Shown one piece after another: positions 49,221 through 58,546 of a stretch of 64,000 nt of DNA. This stretch comes from Streptomyces canus. Its GTDB lineage: Bacteria; Actinomycetota; Actinomycetes; Streptomycetales; Streptomycetaceae. Numbering within the stretch: the first letter of the stretch is position 1; every line of letters starts with the position of its first letter. The translations under genes and the position numbers were made by a program. The notes beneath the pieces are model-generated. The model had not been told where the DNA came from. It did no database searches and was given only the letters and a program-made list of their open reading frames with translations. The DNA is taken from the NCBI RefSeq assembly GCF_030816965.1, contig NZ_JAUSYQ010000002.1, forward strand, positions 3,877,001 through 3,941,000. Direction: 5' to 3'.

Positions 49221-51647
49221 GTGCACGAGATGAGCGACCAGCCGCAGCAGCCGACCGAGGGCTGGGCACCGACAGACCCACAGACGCCCGAAGAGCCCGG
49301 CGGGAAGAAGAAGGCCAAGCGGCCCAGGCGCACCGGCTGGCGACGGCTGATCCCGACCTGGCGCATGGTGCTGGGCACCTTCGTCCTCGGGCTGATCGCC
49401 CTGGCCGGCCTGTTCTTCCTCGGCTACTCCATGGTCAACATCCCGCCGGCCAACGCGCTCGCCATGAAGCAGTCCAACGTCTACCTCTACGCCGACGGCA
49501 GCCAGCTCGCCCGCGACGGCGAGGTCAACCGCGAGAACGTCTCCCTCGCACAGGTCTCCAAGGACGCCCAGCACGCCGTCCTCGCCGCCGAGGACCGCGA
49601 CTTCTACACCGAGTCCGCGATCGACCCCAAGGCCATGCTCCGCGCCGGCTGGAACACCGCCACCGGCAAGGGCAAGCAGTCCGGCTCCACGATCACCCAG
49701 CAGTACGTGAAGAACTACTACCTGGCCCAGGAGCAGACCGTCACCCGCAAGGCCAGGGAGTTCTTCATCTCGATCAAGCTGGACCGCACCCAGTCCAAGG
49801 ACCAGATCCTAGAGGGCTACCTCAACACCAGCTACTTCGGCCGCACCGCGTACGGCATCCAGTCCGCCGCCCAGGCCTACTACGGCGTCGACGCCGTCGA
49901 CCTCGACCCGGCCCACGCCGCCTACCTCGCCGCGCTGGTCAACGCGCCGAGCGAGTACGACGTCGTCGCGCACCCCGAGAACAAGGCGGCGGCCGAGGCC
50001 CGCTGGAACTACGTCCTGGACGGCATGGTCAAGAAGGGCTGGCTGGCCCAGTCCGAGCGCACCGGCCTGAAGTTCCCGATGCCCAAGGAGCAGACCGTCT
50101 CCACCGGCCTGTCCGGGCAGCGCGGCTACATCGTGCAGGCGATCAAGGACTACCTCACCACCAACAAGATCGTCACCGCGGAGCAGCTGGAGGCCGGCGG
50201 CTACCGCATCACCACCACCCTGGACAAGTCCAAGCAGGACGCCTTCGTGAAGGCCGTCAACGACCAGGTGATGAAGAAACTCGACAAGAAGAACAACAAG
50301 GTCGACAACTACGTCCGCGCGGGCGGCGCCTCCGTCGACCCGAAGACCGGCAAGGTCGTCGCGATGTACGGCGGCGTCGACTACGTCAAGCAGTACACGA
50401 ACGGCGCGACCCGCGGCGACTTCCAGGTCGGCTCCATCTTCAAGCCCATCGTGTTCGCCTCGGCCGTCCAGAACGACTCCGAGACGCAGGACGGCCAGAC
50501 CATCACCCCCAACACCTACTACGACGGCACCAACAAACGCCCGGTCGTGGGGTGGAACGGCGGCACCTACGCCCCCGAGAACGAGGACCAGGGCTCCTAC
50601 GGCGAGATCACCGTCCGCGAGGCCACCGACAAGTCCGTCAACTCGGTGTACGCGCAGATGGCCGTCGACGTCGGCTCCGACAAGGTCAAGCAGACCGCGA
50701 TCGACCTGGGCATCCCCTCCGACACCCCGGACCTGACGGCCTCCCCGTCCATCGCGCTCGGCGTGAACACCGCGAGCGTCCTCGACATGGCGGAGGCCTA
50801 CGCCACCCTCGCCAACCACGGCCGGCACGGCACGTACACGATGATCGACAAGATCACCAAGGACGGCGCGGAGACCGTCGAGCTGCCCCAGCAGAAGACC
50901 AAGCAGGCCGTCAGCCGCGAGGCCGCCGACACCACCACCTCGATCCTTCAGAGCGTCGTCGAGAACGGCACCGCCACCGCCGCCCAGGCCGCCGACCGCC
51001 CCGCAGCCGGCAAGACCGGCACCGCCGAGGAGGACACCGCGGCCTGGTTCGCCGGCTACACCCCCGAACTCGCCACGGTCGTCTCCGTCATGGGCCAGGA
51101 CCCGGTGACCGCCGCCCACAAGTCGCTGTACAACGCGATGGGCCTGGAGCGCGTCAACGGCGGCGGGCCGCCCGCCGAGATCTGGGCGCAGTACACCAAG
51201 GCCGCCCTCAAGGGGAAGCCGGTCACCGACTTCGACCTCGAGCTCCAGCCGGGCGCCGAGATCCAGGCCCCGAGCAGCCAGGCCCCGGTCGACCCGACCA
51301 CGGGCGGCCAGGACAACGGCGGCACCACCGGCGACACCACCGGCGGCGAGGAGACCCCGGGCCAGACCCAGGGACAGACCCAGGGCCAGACCCAGGGCCA
51401 GGGCAACGGCGGCACGACCACGACCGGCGGCGACACCACGACGGGCGGCACGACCGGCGACACGACCACCGGCGGCACGACGACCGGCGGGACGGGGGGC
51501 GCCACGAACGGCGGCACCACGACCGGCGGCACCACGACCGGCGGCGGCACGACGGGTGACACGACCGGGGGAACCACCGGAGACACACCGAGCGGCGGGG
51601 CAACGACGGAGGGCGCGGGCCTGGTGAGCACGTCCAGACGGGACTGA
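49221..51647 (+). CDS. Class A penicillin-binding protein (transglycosylase/transpeptidase)
   Basis: An 808-residue bifunctional peptidoglycan synthase. A cytoplasmic basic tail and membrane span (about 48-70) precede the GT51 domain with catalytic Glu124 in LAAEDRDFYTESAID and GSTITQQYVKNYYL, followed by TRKAREFFISIKLDR and GYLNTSYFGRTAYGIQSAAQ. The transpeptidase domain has SIFK (in FQVGSIFKPIVFAS), SVN and KTGT (in AAGKTGTAEED). The last 110 residues are a Gly/Thr-rich low-complexity tail (TGGTTTGG-type), probably in the wall. GTG 49221 has AGGAG at 5 bases; ATG 49230 is the alternative. Confidence 0.95.
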   Translation: MHEMSDQPQQPTEGWAPTDPQTPEEPGGKKKAKRPRRTGWRRLIPTWRMVLGTFVLGLIALAGLFFLGYSMVNIPPANALAMKQSNVYLYADGSQLARDGEVNRENVSLAQVSKDAQHAVLAAEDRDFYTESAIDPKAMLRAGWNTATGKGKQSGSTITQQYVKNYYLAQEQTVTRKAREFFISIKLDRTQSKDQILEGYLNTSYFGRTAYGIQSAAQAYYGVDAVDLDPAHAAYLAALVNAPSEYDVVAHPENKAAAEARWNYVLDGMVKKGWLAQSERTGLKFPMPKEQTVSTGLSGQRGYIVQAIKDYLTTNKIVTAEQLEAGGYRITTTLDKSKQDAFVKAVNDQVMKKLDKKNNKVDNYVRAGGASVDPKTGKVVAMYGGVDYVKQYTNGATRGDFQVGSIFKPIVFASAVQNDSETQDGQTITPNTYYDGTNKRPVVGWNGGTYAPENEDQGSYGEITVREATDKSVNSVYAQMAVDVGSDKVKQTAIDLGIPSDTPDLTASPSIALGVNTASVLDMAEAYATLANHGRHGTYTMIDKITKDGAETVELPQQKTKQAVSREAADTTTSILQSVVENGTATAAQAADRPAAGKTGTAEEDTAAWFAGYTPELATVVSVMGQDPVTAAHKSLYNAMGLERVNGGGPPAEIWAQYTKAALKGKPVTDFDLELQPGAEIQAPSSQAPVDPTTGGQDNGGTTGDTTGGEETPGQTQGQTQGQTQGQGNGGTTTTGGDTTTGGTTGDTTTGGTTTGGTGGATNGGTTTGGTTTGGGTTGDTTGGTTGDTPSGGATTEGAGLVSTSRRD

Positions 51648-51665
51648 CCGTCCCGCGGCACGGCG

Positions 51666-51699
51666 AGAGGGGCCGGTGACTGCTGTCACTGGCCCCTCT
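51666..51699. terminator. Bidirectional terminator
   Basis: AGAGGGGCCGGTGAC (51666-51680) pairs with GTCACTGGCCCCTCT (51685-51699), 15 pairs with one G-T, and a TGCT loop. It separates the convergent penicillin-binding protein and GroES-like genes. Confidence 0.85.
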
Positions 51700-51708
51700 G
51701 GCGTCGAT

Positions 51709-52059
51709 CTACAGGTACAGACCCGTCGAGTCCTCGGAGCCCTCGAACCGGTCGGCCGCCACCGCGTGCAGATCACGCTCACGCATGAGGACGTAACCGG
51801 TCCCGCGCACCTCGACCTCGGCCCGGTCCTCGGGGTCGTACAGCACCCGGTCACCGGGCTCCACGGTCCGTACGTTCTGCCCCACGGCGACCACCTCGGC
51901 CCAGGCCAGCCGGCGTCCGACGGCCGCGGTGGCGGGAATGAGGATGCCGCCGCCCGACCGCCGCTCGCCCTCACCGTTCTCCTGCCGCACGAGTACGCGG
52001 TCATGCAGCATCCGGATGGGCAGCTTGTCGTGCGGGGTGTCGTTTCTCTTCGCGCTCAC
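51709..52059 (-). CDS. GroES-like co-chaperonin family protein
   Basis: A 116-residue beta-barrel protein of the chaperonin-10 fold (LPIRMLHDRVLVRQENGEGE, RRSGGGILIPATAAVGRRLA, AEVVAVGQNVRTVEPGDRVL, YDPEDRAEVEVRGTGYVLM). The main groES in actinobacteria precedes groEL; this copy is alone and has a longer N-terminus and C-terminus, so it is an accessory paralog of unknown partner. Confidence 0.87.
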   Translation of the reverse strand: MSAKRNDTPHDKLPIRMLHDRVLVRQENGEGERRSGGGILIPATAAVGRRLAWAEVVAVGQNVRTVEPGDRVLYDPEDRAEVEVRGTGYVLMRERDLHAVAADRFEGSEDSTGLYL

Positions 52060-52103
52060 GCCACTGAACCTACCTGTCCTCGACGCCCGTGTACGCGGCC
52101 GGG

Positions 52104-52433
52104 TCAGCCCCTGCGGCGCCGGGCTCCCAGGGCGAGCAGCCCCACGAGTCCCACGGCGACCAGCGCGACGGGCACGACACGCTCCAGCCGGGGCGCACCC
52201 TCCTCGTCCACGAACTGGGCCTTCACGTCCGTGACCGCCTTGTTGACGGAGACGTACGCCCGCCCGAGCGTGTGGTCGATGTTGGAGACGACTTTGGCCT
52301 TGGCGTCGCCGACGATCGTCTTCGGGTGCACCCGCACCCCGATCTCGTCGAGCGTCTCGGCCAGCAACTCGCGGCGGCGCTTGATGTCCGCCTCGATCTG
52401 CGCCGGGGTTCTGATGTCCGACGTGTCCGCCAC
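52104..52433 (-). CDS. DUF3618 membrane protein
   Basis: A 109-residue protein. RTPAQIEADIKRRRELLAET with LDEIGVRVHPKTIVGDAKAK is the DUF3618 signature, and a single C-terminal membrane span (VVPVALVAVGLVGLLALG) ends in RRRRG. GGAGG lies 7 bases before the GTG at 52433. The function is unknown. It is divergent from the thiol peroxidase gene. Confidence 0.88.
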   Translation of the reverse strand: MADTSDIRTPAQIEADIKRRRELLAETLDEIGVRVHPKTIVGDAKAKVVSNIDHTLGRAYVSVNKAVTDVKAQFVDEEGAPRLERVVPVALVAVGLVGLLALGARRRRG

Positions 52434-52526
52434 GGTGGGGCCTCCGGGATCGCTGCTACGTGTCCTGGACAGTCTGTCAGTTCCGACCGCGACCGCACTG
52501 TCAGGACCCCCGGTTACGCTGACCCA

Positions 52527-52994
52527 ATGAGCGAGCGACTCCAGCCCGGGGACGTGGCCCCCGCCTTCACCCTGCCCGACGCCGACGGCAACGAGATCTC
52601 CCTGTCGGACCACAAGGGCCGCAAGGTCATCGTCTACTTCTACCCGGCCGCCCTGACACCGGGCTGCACGAAGCAGGCCTGCGACTTCACCGACAACCTG
52701 GAGGTGCTGGCCGGCGCGGGGTACGACGTCATCGGCATCTCCCCGGACGCCCCGGAGAAGCTGGCGAAGTTCCGCGAGAAGGAGTCCTTGAAGGTCACCC
52801 TCCTCGCCGACCCCGACAAGAAGGTCACCGAGGCCTACGCGGCGTACGGCGAGAAGAAGAACTACGGCAAGACCTACATGGGCGTCATCCGCTCCACGAT
52901 CATCGTGGACGAGGAGGGCAAGGTCGAACGGGCCCTGTACAACGTCCGGGCGACGGGCCACGTGGCGAAGATCATCAAGGATTTGGGTATCTGA
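52527..52994 (+). CDS. bcp: Thioredoxin-dependent thiol peroxidase (BCP/PrxQ)
   Basis: A 155-residue peroxiredoxin that reduces hydrogen peroxide and alkyl hydroperoxides with thioredoxin. The peroxidatic Cys47 is in YPAALTPGCTKQACDF, with the resolving Cys52 five residues on as in the PrxQ group. The more usual T-P in YPKAxTPGC is kept. VIGISPDAPEKLAKFREKES and RSTIIVDEEGKVE complete the fold. The 3' end overlaps the convergent acetyltransferase gene by 20 bases. Confidence 0.95.
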   Translation: MSERLQPGDVAPAFTLPDADGNEISLSDHKGRKVIVYFYPAALTPGCTKQACDFTDNLEVLAGAGYDVIGISPDAPEKLAKFREKESLKVTLLADPDKKVTEAYAAYGEKKNYGKTYMGVIRSTIIVDEEGKVERALYNVRATGHVAKIIKDLGI

Positions 52995-53481
52995 ACGAGA
53001 TCCAGCAGTCAGGAGCCAGGTCGGGCCGCTCGGGCACCGGCCTGCGCTCCTCGGTCCAGGCTCCGGGCGCGAACTCCTCGCCGACCCGCCGCCAGAACCG
53101 CACAGCCCTCCCGTTGTTCTCCTGAAACGCGACCTCCCACTCTCCCGGATGCCGCGCCATCACCTCCCGCACGGCCCACAGCCCGACCCCGGCACGCCGC
53201 ACACCCCGCACGACGAAAAAGCTGTTGAGCACGCGGGTGGGCCGGCTGAGCCCCCGCACGAAGACGAACCCGACGGGCCGGTCACTGAGGCTGATGAGAT
53301 ACGGCGCCCAGTCGACCGAATCGGAGAAGGCCGCCTCCAACCGCTCACTGCGGAAGGCCCCGTCGGGGTTGGGCACTCCCCCGACGAACTCTGACATGTC
53401 GTGCTTGAACATGAGCCAGAGACGCTCGATGGCGGGGCGGTCGGTGGGGGTCGCCGTTCGGAGATTCAGATCAGCGGTCAT
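52975..53481 (-). CDS. GNAT-family acetyltransferase
   Basis: A 168-residue acetyltransferase: LRTATPTDRPAIERLWLMFK opens the fold, then RPVGFVFVRGL and FFVVRGVRRAGVGLWAVREV as the acetyl-CoA loop, and VAFQENNGRAVRFWRRVGEE. Its acceptor is unknown. It converges with bcp, overlapping it by 20 bases (52975-52994), so the last codons are read on both strands. Confidence 0.85.
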   Translation of the reverse strand: MTADLNLRTATPTDRPAIERLWLMFKHDMSEFVGGVPNPDGAFRSERLEAAFSDSVDWAPYLISLSDRPVGFVFVRGLSRPTRVLNSFFVVRGVRRAGVGLWAVREVMARHPGEWEVAFQENNGRAVRFWRRVGEEFAPGAWTEERRPVPERPDLAPDCWISFRYPNP

Positions 53482-53573
53482 GTCTGAGCTTTACACGGCG
53501 AGCGTGACTGTCCGATAAGCGGTTCGTTACTCCGTACGACGTCGCGAACGTGTGGCCGAGAACGGAGGGGGCG

Positions 53574-54578
53574 ATGGACGTGCAGAACTCATACAGCGAG
53601 GAACAACTCACATCAGCCGTAGCCGAGGCTCGCAACTGGACCGATCTCATGCGGAGGCTCGGACTGAGGACGAGTGGAGGACAGCGGCGGGTGCTGCAGG
53701 GGAAGGTTGCGGAGCACGGGCTCGACACCAGCCACTTCGTCAAGCGCAGCCCTTGGCGCAAGTACCCGGATGCCGCTATCGCCGAAGCTGCCGCCACGTC
53801 GTCCTCACTGCGCGAAGTGGCATGGAAGCTGGGGGCCACTCCGGCCACCGGCACCCTGTCTCACATTCGCCGCCGCATTCATGCCGCCGACATCGACATC
53901 AGCCACTTCCCGGGCATCAACCGACCCGATTTGGAACTGCCCTTCACCACTGAAGAACTCAGGGTGGCAGCAGCAGCGGCTACCAGCGTGCGCGGCGTTG
54001 CTCGCGCCCTCGGTGTACCGGACGACAGCCGGTCTCGTGCGACTCTGCACCGCATGATGCGCGCCCGGAGCATCAGCACGGAACACTTCTCACACCGACG
54101 TGTACCGATTCCCGAGGACAGACTCCGTGACCTCGTCCAGAACTCCACCAGTTACGCCGACGTGATGCGCGACCTCGGCCTGGACGTCAACGACACGAAT
54201 CACCGACGGGTCCGGCGAGCGGCGGCTCGACTGGGCCTCGACACGAGCCACTTCACACGCCGGGCATGGGGGCGAGCGGACCGTCCGGCGCCTGCACCCA
54301 CCGCCCACCGGGTACTCGTTGTACTCCCTGATCACGCCGGGCGAACCAACAGGATTCAGCTCCACCGTGCACTGACGGAGATCGGGGTGCCCTACGCATG
54401 TGAAACCTGCGGCAACACGGGCCAGTGGCTAGGGCAGCCGATCACCTTGCAGATCGATCACGTCAACGGCGAGTGGCGCGACAACCGTCGCGAGAATCTG
54501 CGATACCTCTGCCCCAACTGCCACGCTCTGACGGAGACGTGGTGCCGACAGAAAGAGAGAAGGCCGCTCGCGGGATAG
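53574..54578 (+). CDS. HNH endonuclease with four N-terminal helix-turn-helix-like repeats
   Basis: A 334-residue protein. Residues about 8-245 contain four diverged repeats of about 55-60 residues, each with a small HTH-like core and ending in a signature such as LDTSHF (LDTSHFVKR, IDISHFPGI, ISTEHFSHR, LDTSHFTRR). The C-terminal HNH nuclease has CETCGNTGQWLGQPITLQID, HVNGEWRDNRRENLRYLC and CPNCHALTETWC, with the zinc cysteines and the D-H pair. The layout is that of DNA-reading repeats joined to a homing-like nuclease. GGAGG lies 5 bases before the ATG at 53574. It is immediately upstream of tRNA-Leu (54 bases), in the same direction. Confidence 0.85.
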   Translation: MDVQNSYSEEQLTSAVAEARNWTDLMRRLGLRTSGGQRRVLQGKVAEHGLDTSHFVKRSPWRKYPDAAIAEAAATSSSLREVAWKLGATPATGTLSHIRRRIHAADIDISHFPGINRPDLELPFTTEELRVAAAAATSVRGVARALGVPDDSRSRATLHRMMRARSISTEHFSHRRVPIPEDRLRDLVQNSTSYADVMRDLGLDVNDTNHRRVRRAAARLGLDTSHFTRRAWGRADRPAPAPTAHRVLVVLPDHAGRTNRIQLHRALTEIGVPYACETCGNTGQWLGQPITLQIDHVNGEWRDNRRENLRYLCPNCHALTETWCRQKERRPLAG

Positions 54579-54632
54579 CTGCGGGTCCCCGTACACTTGC
54601 AGGCGCGCGTCATCCTCCACGACGGGCGACCA

Positions 54633-54715
54633 GCGGCCTTGGCGGAACGGCAGACGCCTCGCGTTTAGGGCGCGATGGGAGCAATCCCGTGAGGGTTCGA
54701 ATCCCTCAGGCCGCA
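54633..54715 (+). tRNA. tRNA-Leu (anticodon UAG)
   Basis: An 83-base type II tRNA. The acceptor stem GCGGCCT pairs with AGGCCGC, the anticodon stem TCGCG/CGCGA encloses the loop TTTAGGG with anticodon TAG, and a variable arm (TGGGAGCAATCCCG) precedes the T-stem and GTTCGAATC loop. The discriminator is A and the CCA end is not encoded (CAC follows). Confidence 0.93.
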
Positions 54716-54728
54716 CACACCTTCACTT

Positions 54729-54767
54729 GCAAGGTCCGGCTTGCGACTTACGCAATCCGGACCTTGC
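54729..54767 (+). terminator. Long hairpin downstream of tRNA-Leu
   Basis: GCAAGGTCCGG (54729-54739) pairs with CCGGACCTTGC (54757-54767), and the loop contains a second perfect pair, TTGCG and CGCAA around ACTTA. Together about 16 pairs with one mismatch. It probably ends or stabilises the tRNA transcript. Confidence 0.75.
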
Positions 54768-54780
54768 CGGGAAGCACTCC

Positions 54781-55383
54781 TCAGCCCAGCAGTTCCCGCA
54801 CCACCGGCACCAGCGCCCGAAACGCCTTCCCCCGGTGGCTGATCGCGTTCTTCTCGTCCGGCGACAGTTCGGCGCAGGTCCGGGTCTCGCCCTCCGGCTG
54901 GAGGATCGGGTCGTAGCCGAAGCCGTTCGTGCCGGTGGGTGTGTGGCGCAGGACGCCCTTGAGTTGGCCCTCCACCACCCTCTCCGTGCCGTCCGGCAAC
55001 GCCAACGCCGCCGCGCAGGCGAAGTGGGCGCCGCGATGTTCGTCGGCGATGTCCGACAGTTGGGCCAACAGCAGTGTCAGGTTGGCCTTGTCGTCTCCGT
55101 GCGTGCCCGACCAGCGGGCCGAGAAGATGCCCGGGGCGCCGTTGAGGACGTCGACGCACAGGCCCGAGTCGTCGGCCACAGCGGGCAACCCCGTTGCCTG
55201 GGCCAGGGCGTGGGCCTTCAGGAGCGCGTTCTCCGCGAAGGTGACGCCGGTTTCCTTGACGTCGGGGATCTCGGGGTACGCGTCCGCGCCGACGAGGTCG
55301 AAGGGCAGACCTGCGTCGGCGAGGATCGCGTGGAGTTCGGTGATTTTGCCGGCGTTGCGGGTGGCGAGGATCAGGCGGGTCAT
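54781..55383 (-). CDS. rdgB: Non-canonical purine NTP pyrophosphatase (XTP/dITP diphosphatase)
   Basis: A 200-residue RdgB/HAM1 protein that removes dITP, XTP and related nucleotides from the pool. LILATRNAGKITELHAIL opens the fold, TFAENALLKAHALAQATGLP and AVADDSGLCVDVLNGAPGIF are the substrate and metal region (D-D-S-G), and GTNGFGYDPILQPEGETRTC with KNAISHRGKAF follow. In actinobacteria it is typically downstream of rph, as here with one lipoprotein gene between them. Confidence 0.95.
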   Translation of the reverse strand: MTRLILATRNAGKITELHAILADAGLPFDLVGADAYPEIPDVKETGVTFAENALLKAHALAQATGLPAVADDSGLCVDVLNGAPGIFSARWSGTHGDDKANLTLLLAQLSDIADEHRGAHFACAAALALPDGTERVVEGQLKGVLRHTPTGTNGFGYDPILQPEGETRTCAELSPDEKNAISHRGKAFRALVPVVRELLG

Positions 55384-55416
55384 GCCACCAGTATTCCGGG
55401 CCCGGCGCCCTGGTTC

Positions 55417-55821
55417 TTACGGTGTGCAGACCTTCGTCAACTCGCCGGCCGCGTCGGTGATGGGGCTCAGGTCCGGCGTCTCGTCGCCGTTCTTGACCGC
55501 CGTACGGACGTTGGTGACGGCCTCGCTGAGGTTGTCGACCGCCTGGTTGACGTCGGTGTTGTCGGTCTTGTCGCCGATCTCGTCGAGGTTCTGGTCGATG
55601 GAGGTGAGGGCCTCGTCGATCTGGGTCGGGTCGTTCGACGCGTTCTCCACGGCCTGCTGGAGGTCGGTGACGCTGTCGGCGACCGCCTCGGCGGTCTGGA
55701 CGCAGTCCAGTGCCTTGCTGACGGCGTCGCAGCCGGTGGTGAGGCCGACCGTGAGTCCTACGGCGGCCACCGCGGCGGCGATGGTGATATGGCGACTACG
55801 GCGGCGTCGGCTCGCGGCCAT
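55417..55821 (-). CDS. Putative lipoprotein of unknown function
   Basis: A 134-residue exported protein. A basic N-terminus and hydrophobic core lead to the lipobox GLTTGC (Cys31). The mature part is acidic and helical (LQQAVENASNDPTQIDEALT, DQNLDEIGDKTDNTDVNQAV), like a coiled coil, with cysteines near both ends (CVQTAE, KVCTP). GGAGG lies before the ATG at 55821. It lies between rph and rdgB; the role is unknown. Confidence 0.8.
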   Translation of the reverse strand: MAASRRRRSRHITIAAAVAAVGLTVGLTTGCDAVSKALDCVQTAEAVADSVTDLQQAVENASNDPTQIDEALTSIDQNLDEIGDKTDNTDVNQAVDNLSEAVTNVRTAVKNGDETPDLSPITDAAGELTKVCTP

Positions 55822-55966
55822 GGATCTGTTCCTCCTTGTGGCAGGCCTCAGGAGGCCCCCGTTGACTGGCCGGGCGCCCTTTGTGCACAGCGGGCGCCCG
55901 TACTCCCGAAGACGCCGGGGCGGCCGGTCGGGTTGCGCGCGCCGGCCACCGTTCTTGGCGGTCCCT

Positions 55967-56704
55967 TTACCTTTCGAGGACCGTATCAAGCGCCTTGCTC
56001 TGCAGGACAGCGAGTTCCGAGCAGCCCGACACCGCGAGGTCGAGGAGGGAGTTGAGCTCGTCGCGGGCGAAGGGCTCGGCCTCGGCGGTGCCCTGGACCT
56101 CGACGAAGCGGCCGTCGCCGGTGCAGACGACGTTCATGTCGGTGTCGGCGCGCACGTCCTCCTCGTAGCAGAGGTCGAGGAGGGGTACTCCGCCGACGAT
56201 GCCGACGGAGACGGCGCTCACGGTTCCCGTCAGCGGCTGGCGGCCGGCCTTGATCAGCTTCTTGCCCTGGGCCCAGGCGACGGCGTCGGCCAGAGCGACG
56301 TAGGCGCCGGTGATGGCTGCCGTGCGGGTGCCGCCGTCGGCCTGGAGGACGTCGCAGTCGAGGACGATGGTGTTCTCGCCGAGTGCCTTGTAGTCGATGA
56401 CCGCGCGCAGGGAGCGGCCGATGAGGCGGCTGATCTCGTGTGTACGGCCGCCGATCTTGCCGCGGACGGACTCGCGGTCGCCGCGGGTGTTGGTGGCGCG
56501 GGGGAGCATGGAGTACTCGGCGGTGACCCAGCCCTCGCCGCTGCCCTTGCGCCAGCGGGGGACGCCTTCACTGAAGGTGGCGGTGCAGAAGACCTTCGTG
56601 TCGCCGAAGGAGACGAGGACGGAGCCCTCGGCGTGCTTGCTCCAGCCGCGTTCGATGGTGATCGGGCGGAGTTGTTCGGGGGTGCGGCCGTCGATTCGAG
56701 ACAT
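55967..56704 (-). CDS. rph: Ribonuclease PH
   Basis: A 245-residue phosphorolytic exoribonuclease that trims tRNA 3' ends. [20 protein letters not shown] is the canonical N-terminus, then [20 protein letters not shown], the phosphate-site [20 protein letters not shown] and [20 protein letters not shown]. The start at 56704 matches the family. It is followed by a lipoprotein gene and rdgB on the same strand. Confidence 0.96.
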   Translation of the reverse strand: MSRIDGRTPEQLRPITIERGWSKHAEGSVLVSFGDTKVFCTATFSEGVPRWRKGSGEGWVTAEYSMLPRATNTRGDRESVRGKIGGRTHEISRLIGRSLRAVIDYKALGENTIVLDCDVLQADGGTRTAAITGAYVALADAVAWAQGKKLIKAGRQPLTGTVSAVSVGIVGGVPLLDLCYEEDVRADTDMNVVCTGDGRFVEVQGTAEAEPFARDELNSLLDLAVSGCSELAVLQSKALDTVLER

Positions 56705-56738
56705 GGCGTTGAGCCTAGCCGGAGACGGGGATGCGGAA

Positions 56739-56766
56739 GGGACCCCTCCTGGGATGGGAGGGGCCC
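56739..56766 (-). terminator. Terminator behind nagF
   Basis: GGGACCCCTCC (56739-56749) pairs with GGAGGGGCCCC (about 56757-56767) with one G-C/A-C type mismatch, and lies 25 bases after the nagF stop on the minus strand, before rph. Confidence 0.65.
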
Positions 56767-56790
56767 CTTGGGCCGGGACGATCTCCGGCC

Positions 56791-57024
56791 TCACATCATG
56801 TCTTCGATCTCCGCGGCGATCGGGTCGGCGTCGGTGCCGATGACGACCTGGATGGCGGTGCCCATCTTGACGACGCCGTGGGCGCCGGCGGCCTTGAGGG
56901 CGGCTTCGTCGACCTTGCCGGGGTCGACGACCTCGGTGCGGAGGCGGGTGATGCAGCCTTCGATCTCTTCGATGTTGTCGATACCGCCGAGTCCGGCGAC
57001 GATCTTCTCTGCCTTGGTGGCCAT
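56791..57024 (-). CDS. nagF: PTS glucose/N-acetylglucosamine-type EIIB component
   Basis: A 77-residue EIIB domain that passes phosphate from EIIA to sugar. The phosphorylated Cys24 is in [20 protein letters not shown], and [18 protein letters not shown] follows. In streptomycetes the EIIB of the N-acetylglucosamine PTS is a separate small protein (NagF), divergent from the EIIC gene, as here. The upstream gap carries three dre-like sites, so control by DasR is expected. No EIIA gene (crr) is in the window. Confidence 0.93.
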   Translation of the reverse strand: MATKAEKIVAGLGGIDNIEEIEGCITRLRTEVVDPGKVDEAALKAAGAHGVVKMGTAIQVVIGTDADPIAAEIEDMM

Positions 57025-57062
57025 GTCGGTCTCCTCACGCACAGTGGACCCAATCGTCCGTG

Positions 57063-57078
57063 ACTGGTCTACACCACC
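57063..57078. promoter_or_regulatory. DasR-responsive element (dre) near nagF
   Basis: ACTGGTCTACACCACC matches 15 of 16 positions of the dre consensus ACTGGTCTACACCACT. It is 39 bases upstream of the nagF start. DasR, a GntR-family repressor released by glucosamine-6-phosphate, binds such sites in streptomycetes. Confidence 0.88.
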
Positions 57079-57169
57079 TGGTGGGTGGTCGCCAACCCAG
57101 GAGCGGCGTCGGAGGCAGTCCTCCGGTTGCGGAATTGACGGGTTCCTTATAACGCCCTCATCGTGTACA

Positions 57170-57202
57170 ACAGGTCTACACCACTGAGTGGTGTAGACCA
57201 CC
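57170..57202. promoter_or_regulatory. Two back-to-back dre sites near nagE2
   Basis: ACAGGTCTACACCACT (57170-57185, 15 of 16) is followed one base later by AGTGGTGTAGACCACC (57187-57202), whose reverse complement matches 14 of 16. Both lie within 52 bases of the nagE2 start, between a TATAAC-like element (57148-57153) and the ribosome site, so binding should block transcription. Confidence 0.88.
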
Positions 57203-57220
57203 ACCCGATGGAGGAGTGTT

Positions 57221-58474
<1,254 letters not shown>

Positions 58475-58487
58475 CCACCGGCTGGAG

Positions 58488-58537
58488 CATGACGAAGGCC
58501 CCCGGAGTCCTGAACCTCTCCGGGGGCCTTCGTCATG
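58488..58537. terminator. Perfect 20-base-pair terminator
   Basis: The arms 58488-58507 and 58518-58537 are perfect reverse complements (outer CATGACGAAGG, inner CCCCCGGAG) with a 10-base loop. It lies between the convergent nagE2 and metallo-hydrolase genes and should work in both directions. Confidence 0.9.
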
Positions 58538-58546
58538 CCGTAGGGG

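Noticed and set aside
49809..52004. A 731-codon minus-strand frame opposite the penicillin-binding protein
   Set aside because: Antisense shadow with Val/Leu/Gly/Arg-rich content and no domain, while the plus strand carries all penicillin-binding protein motifs.
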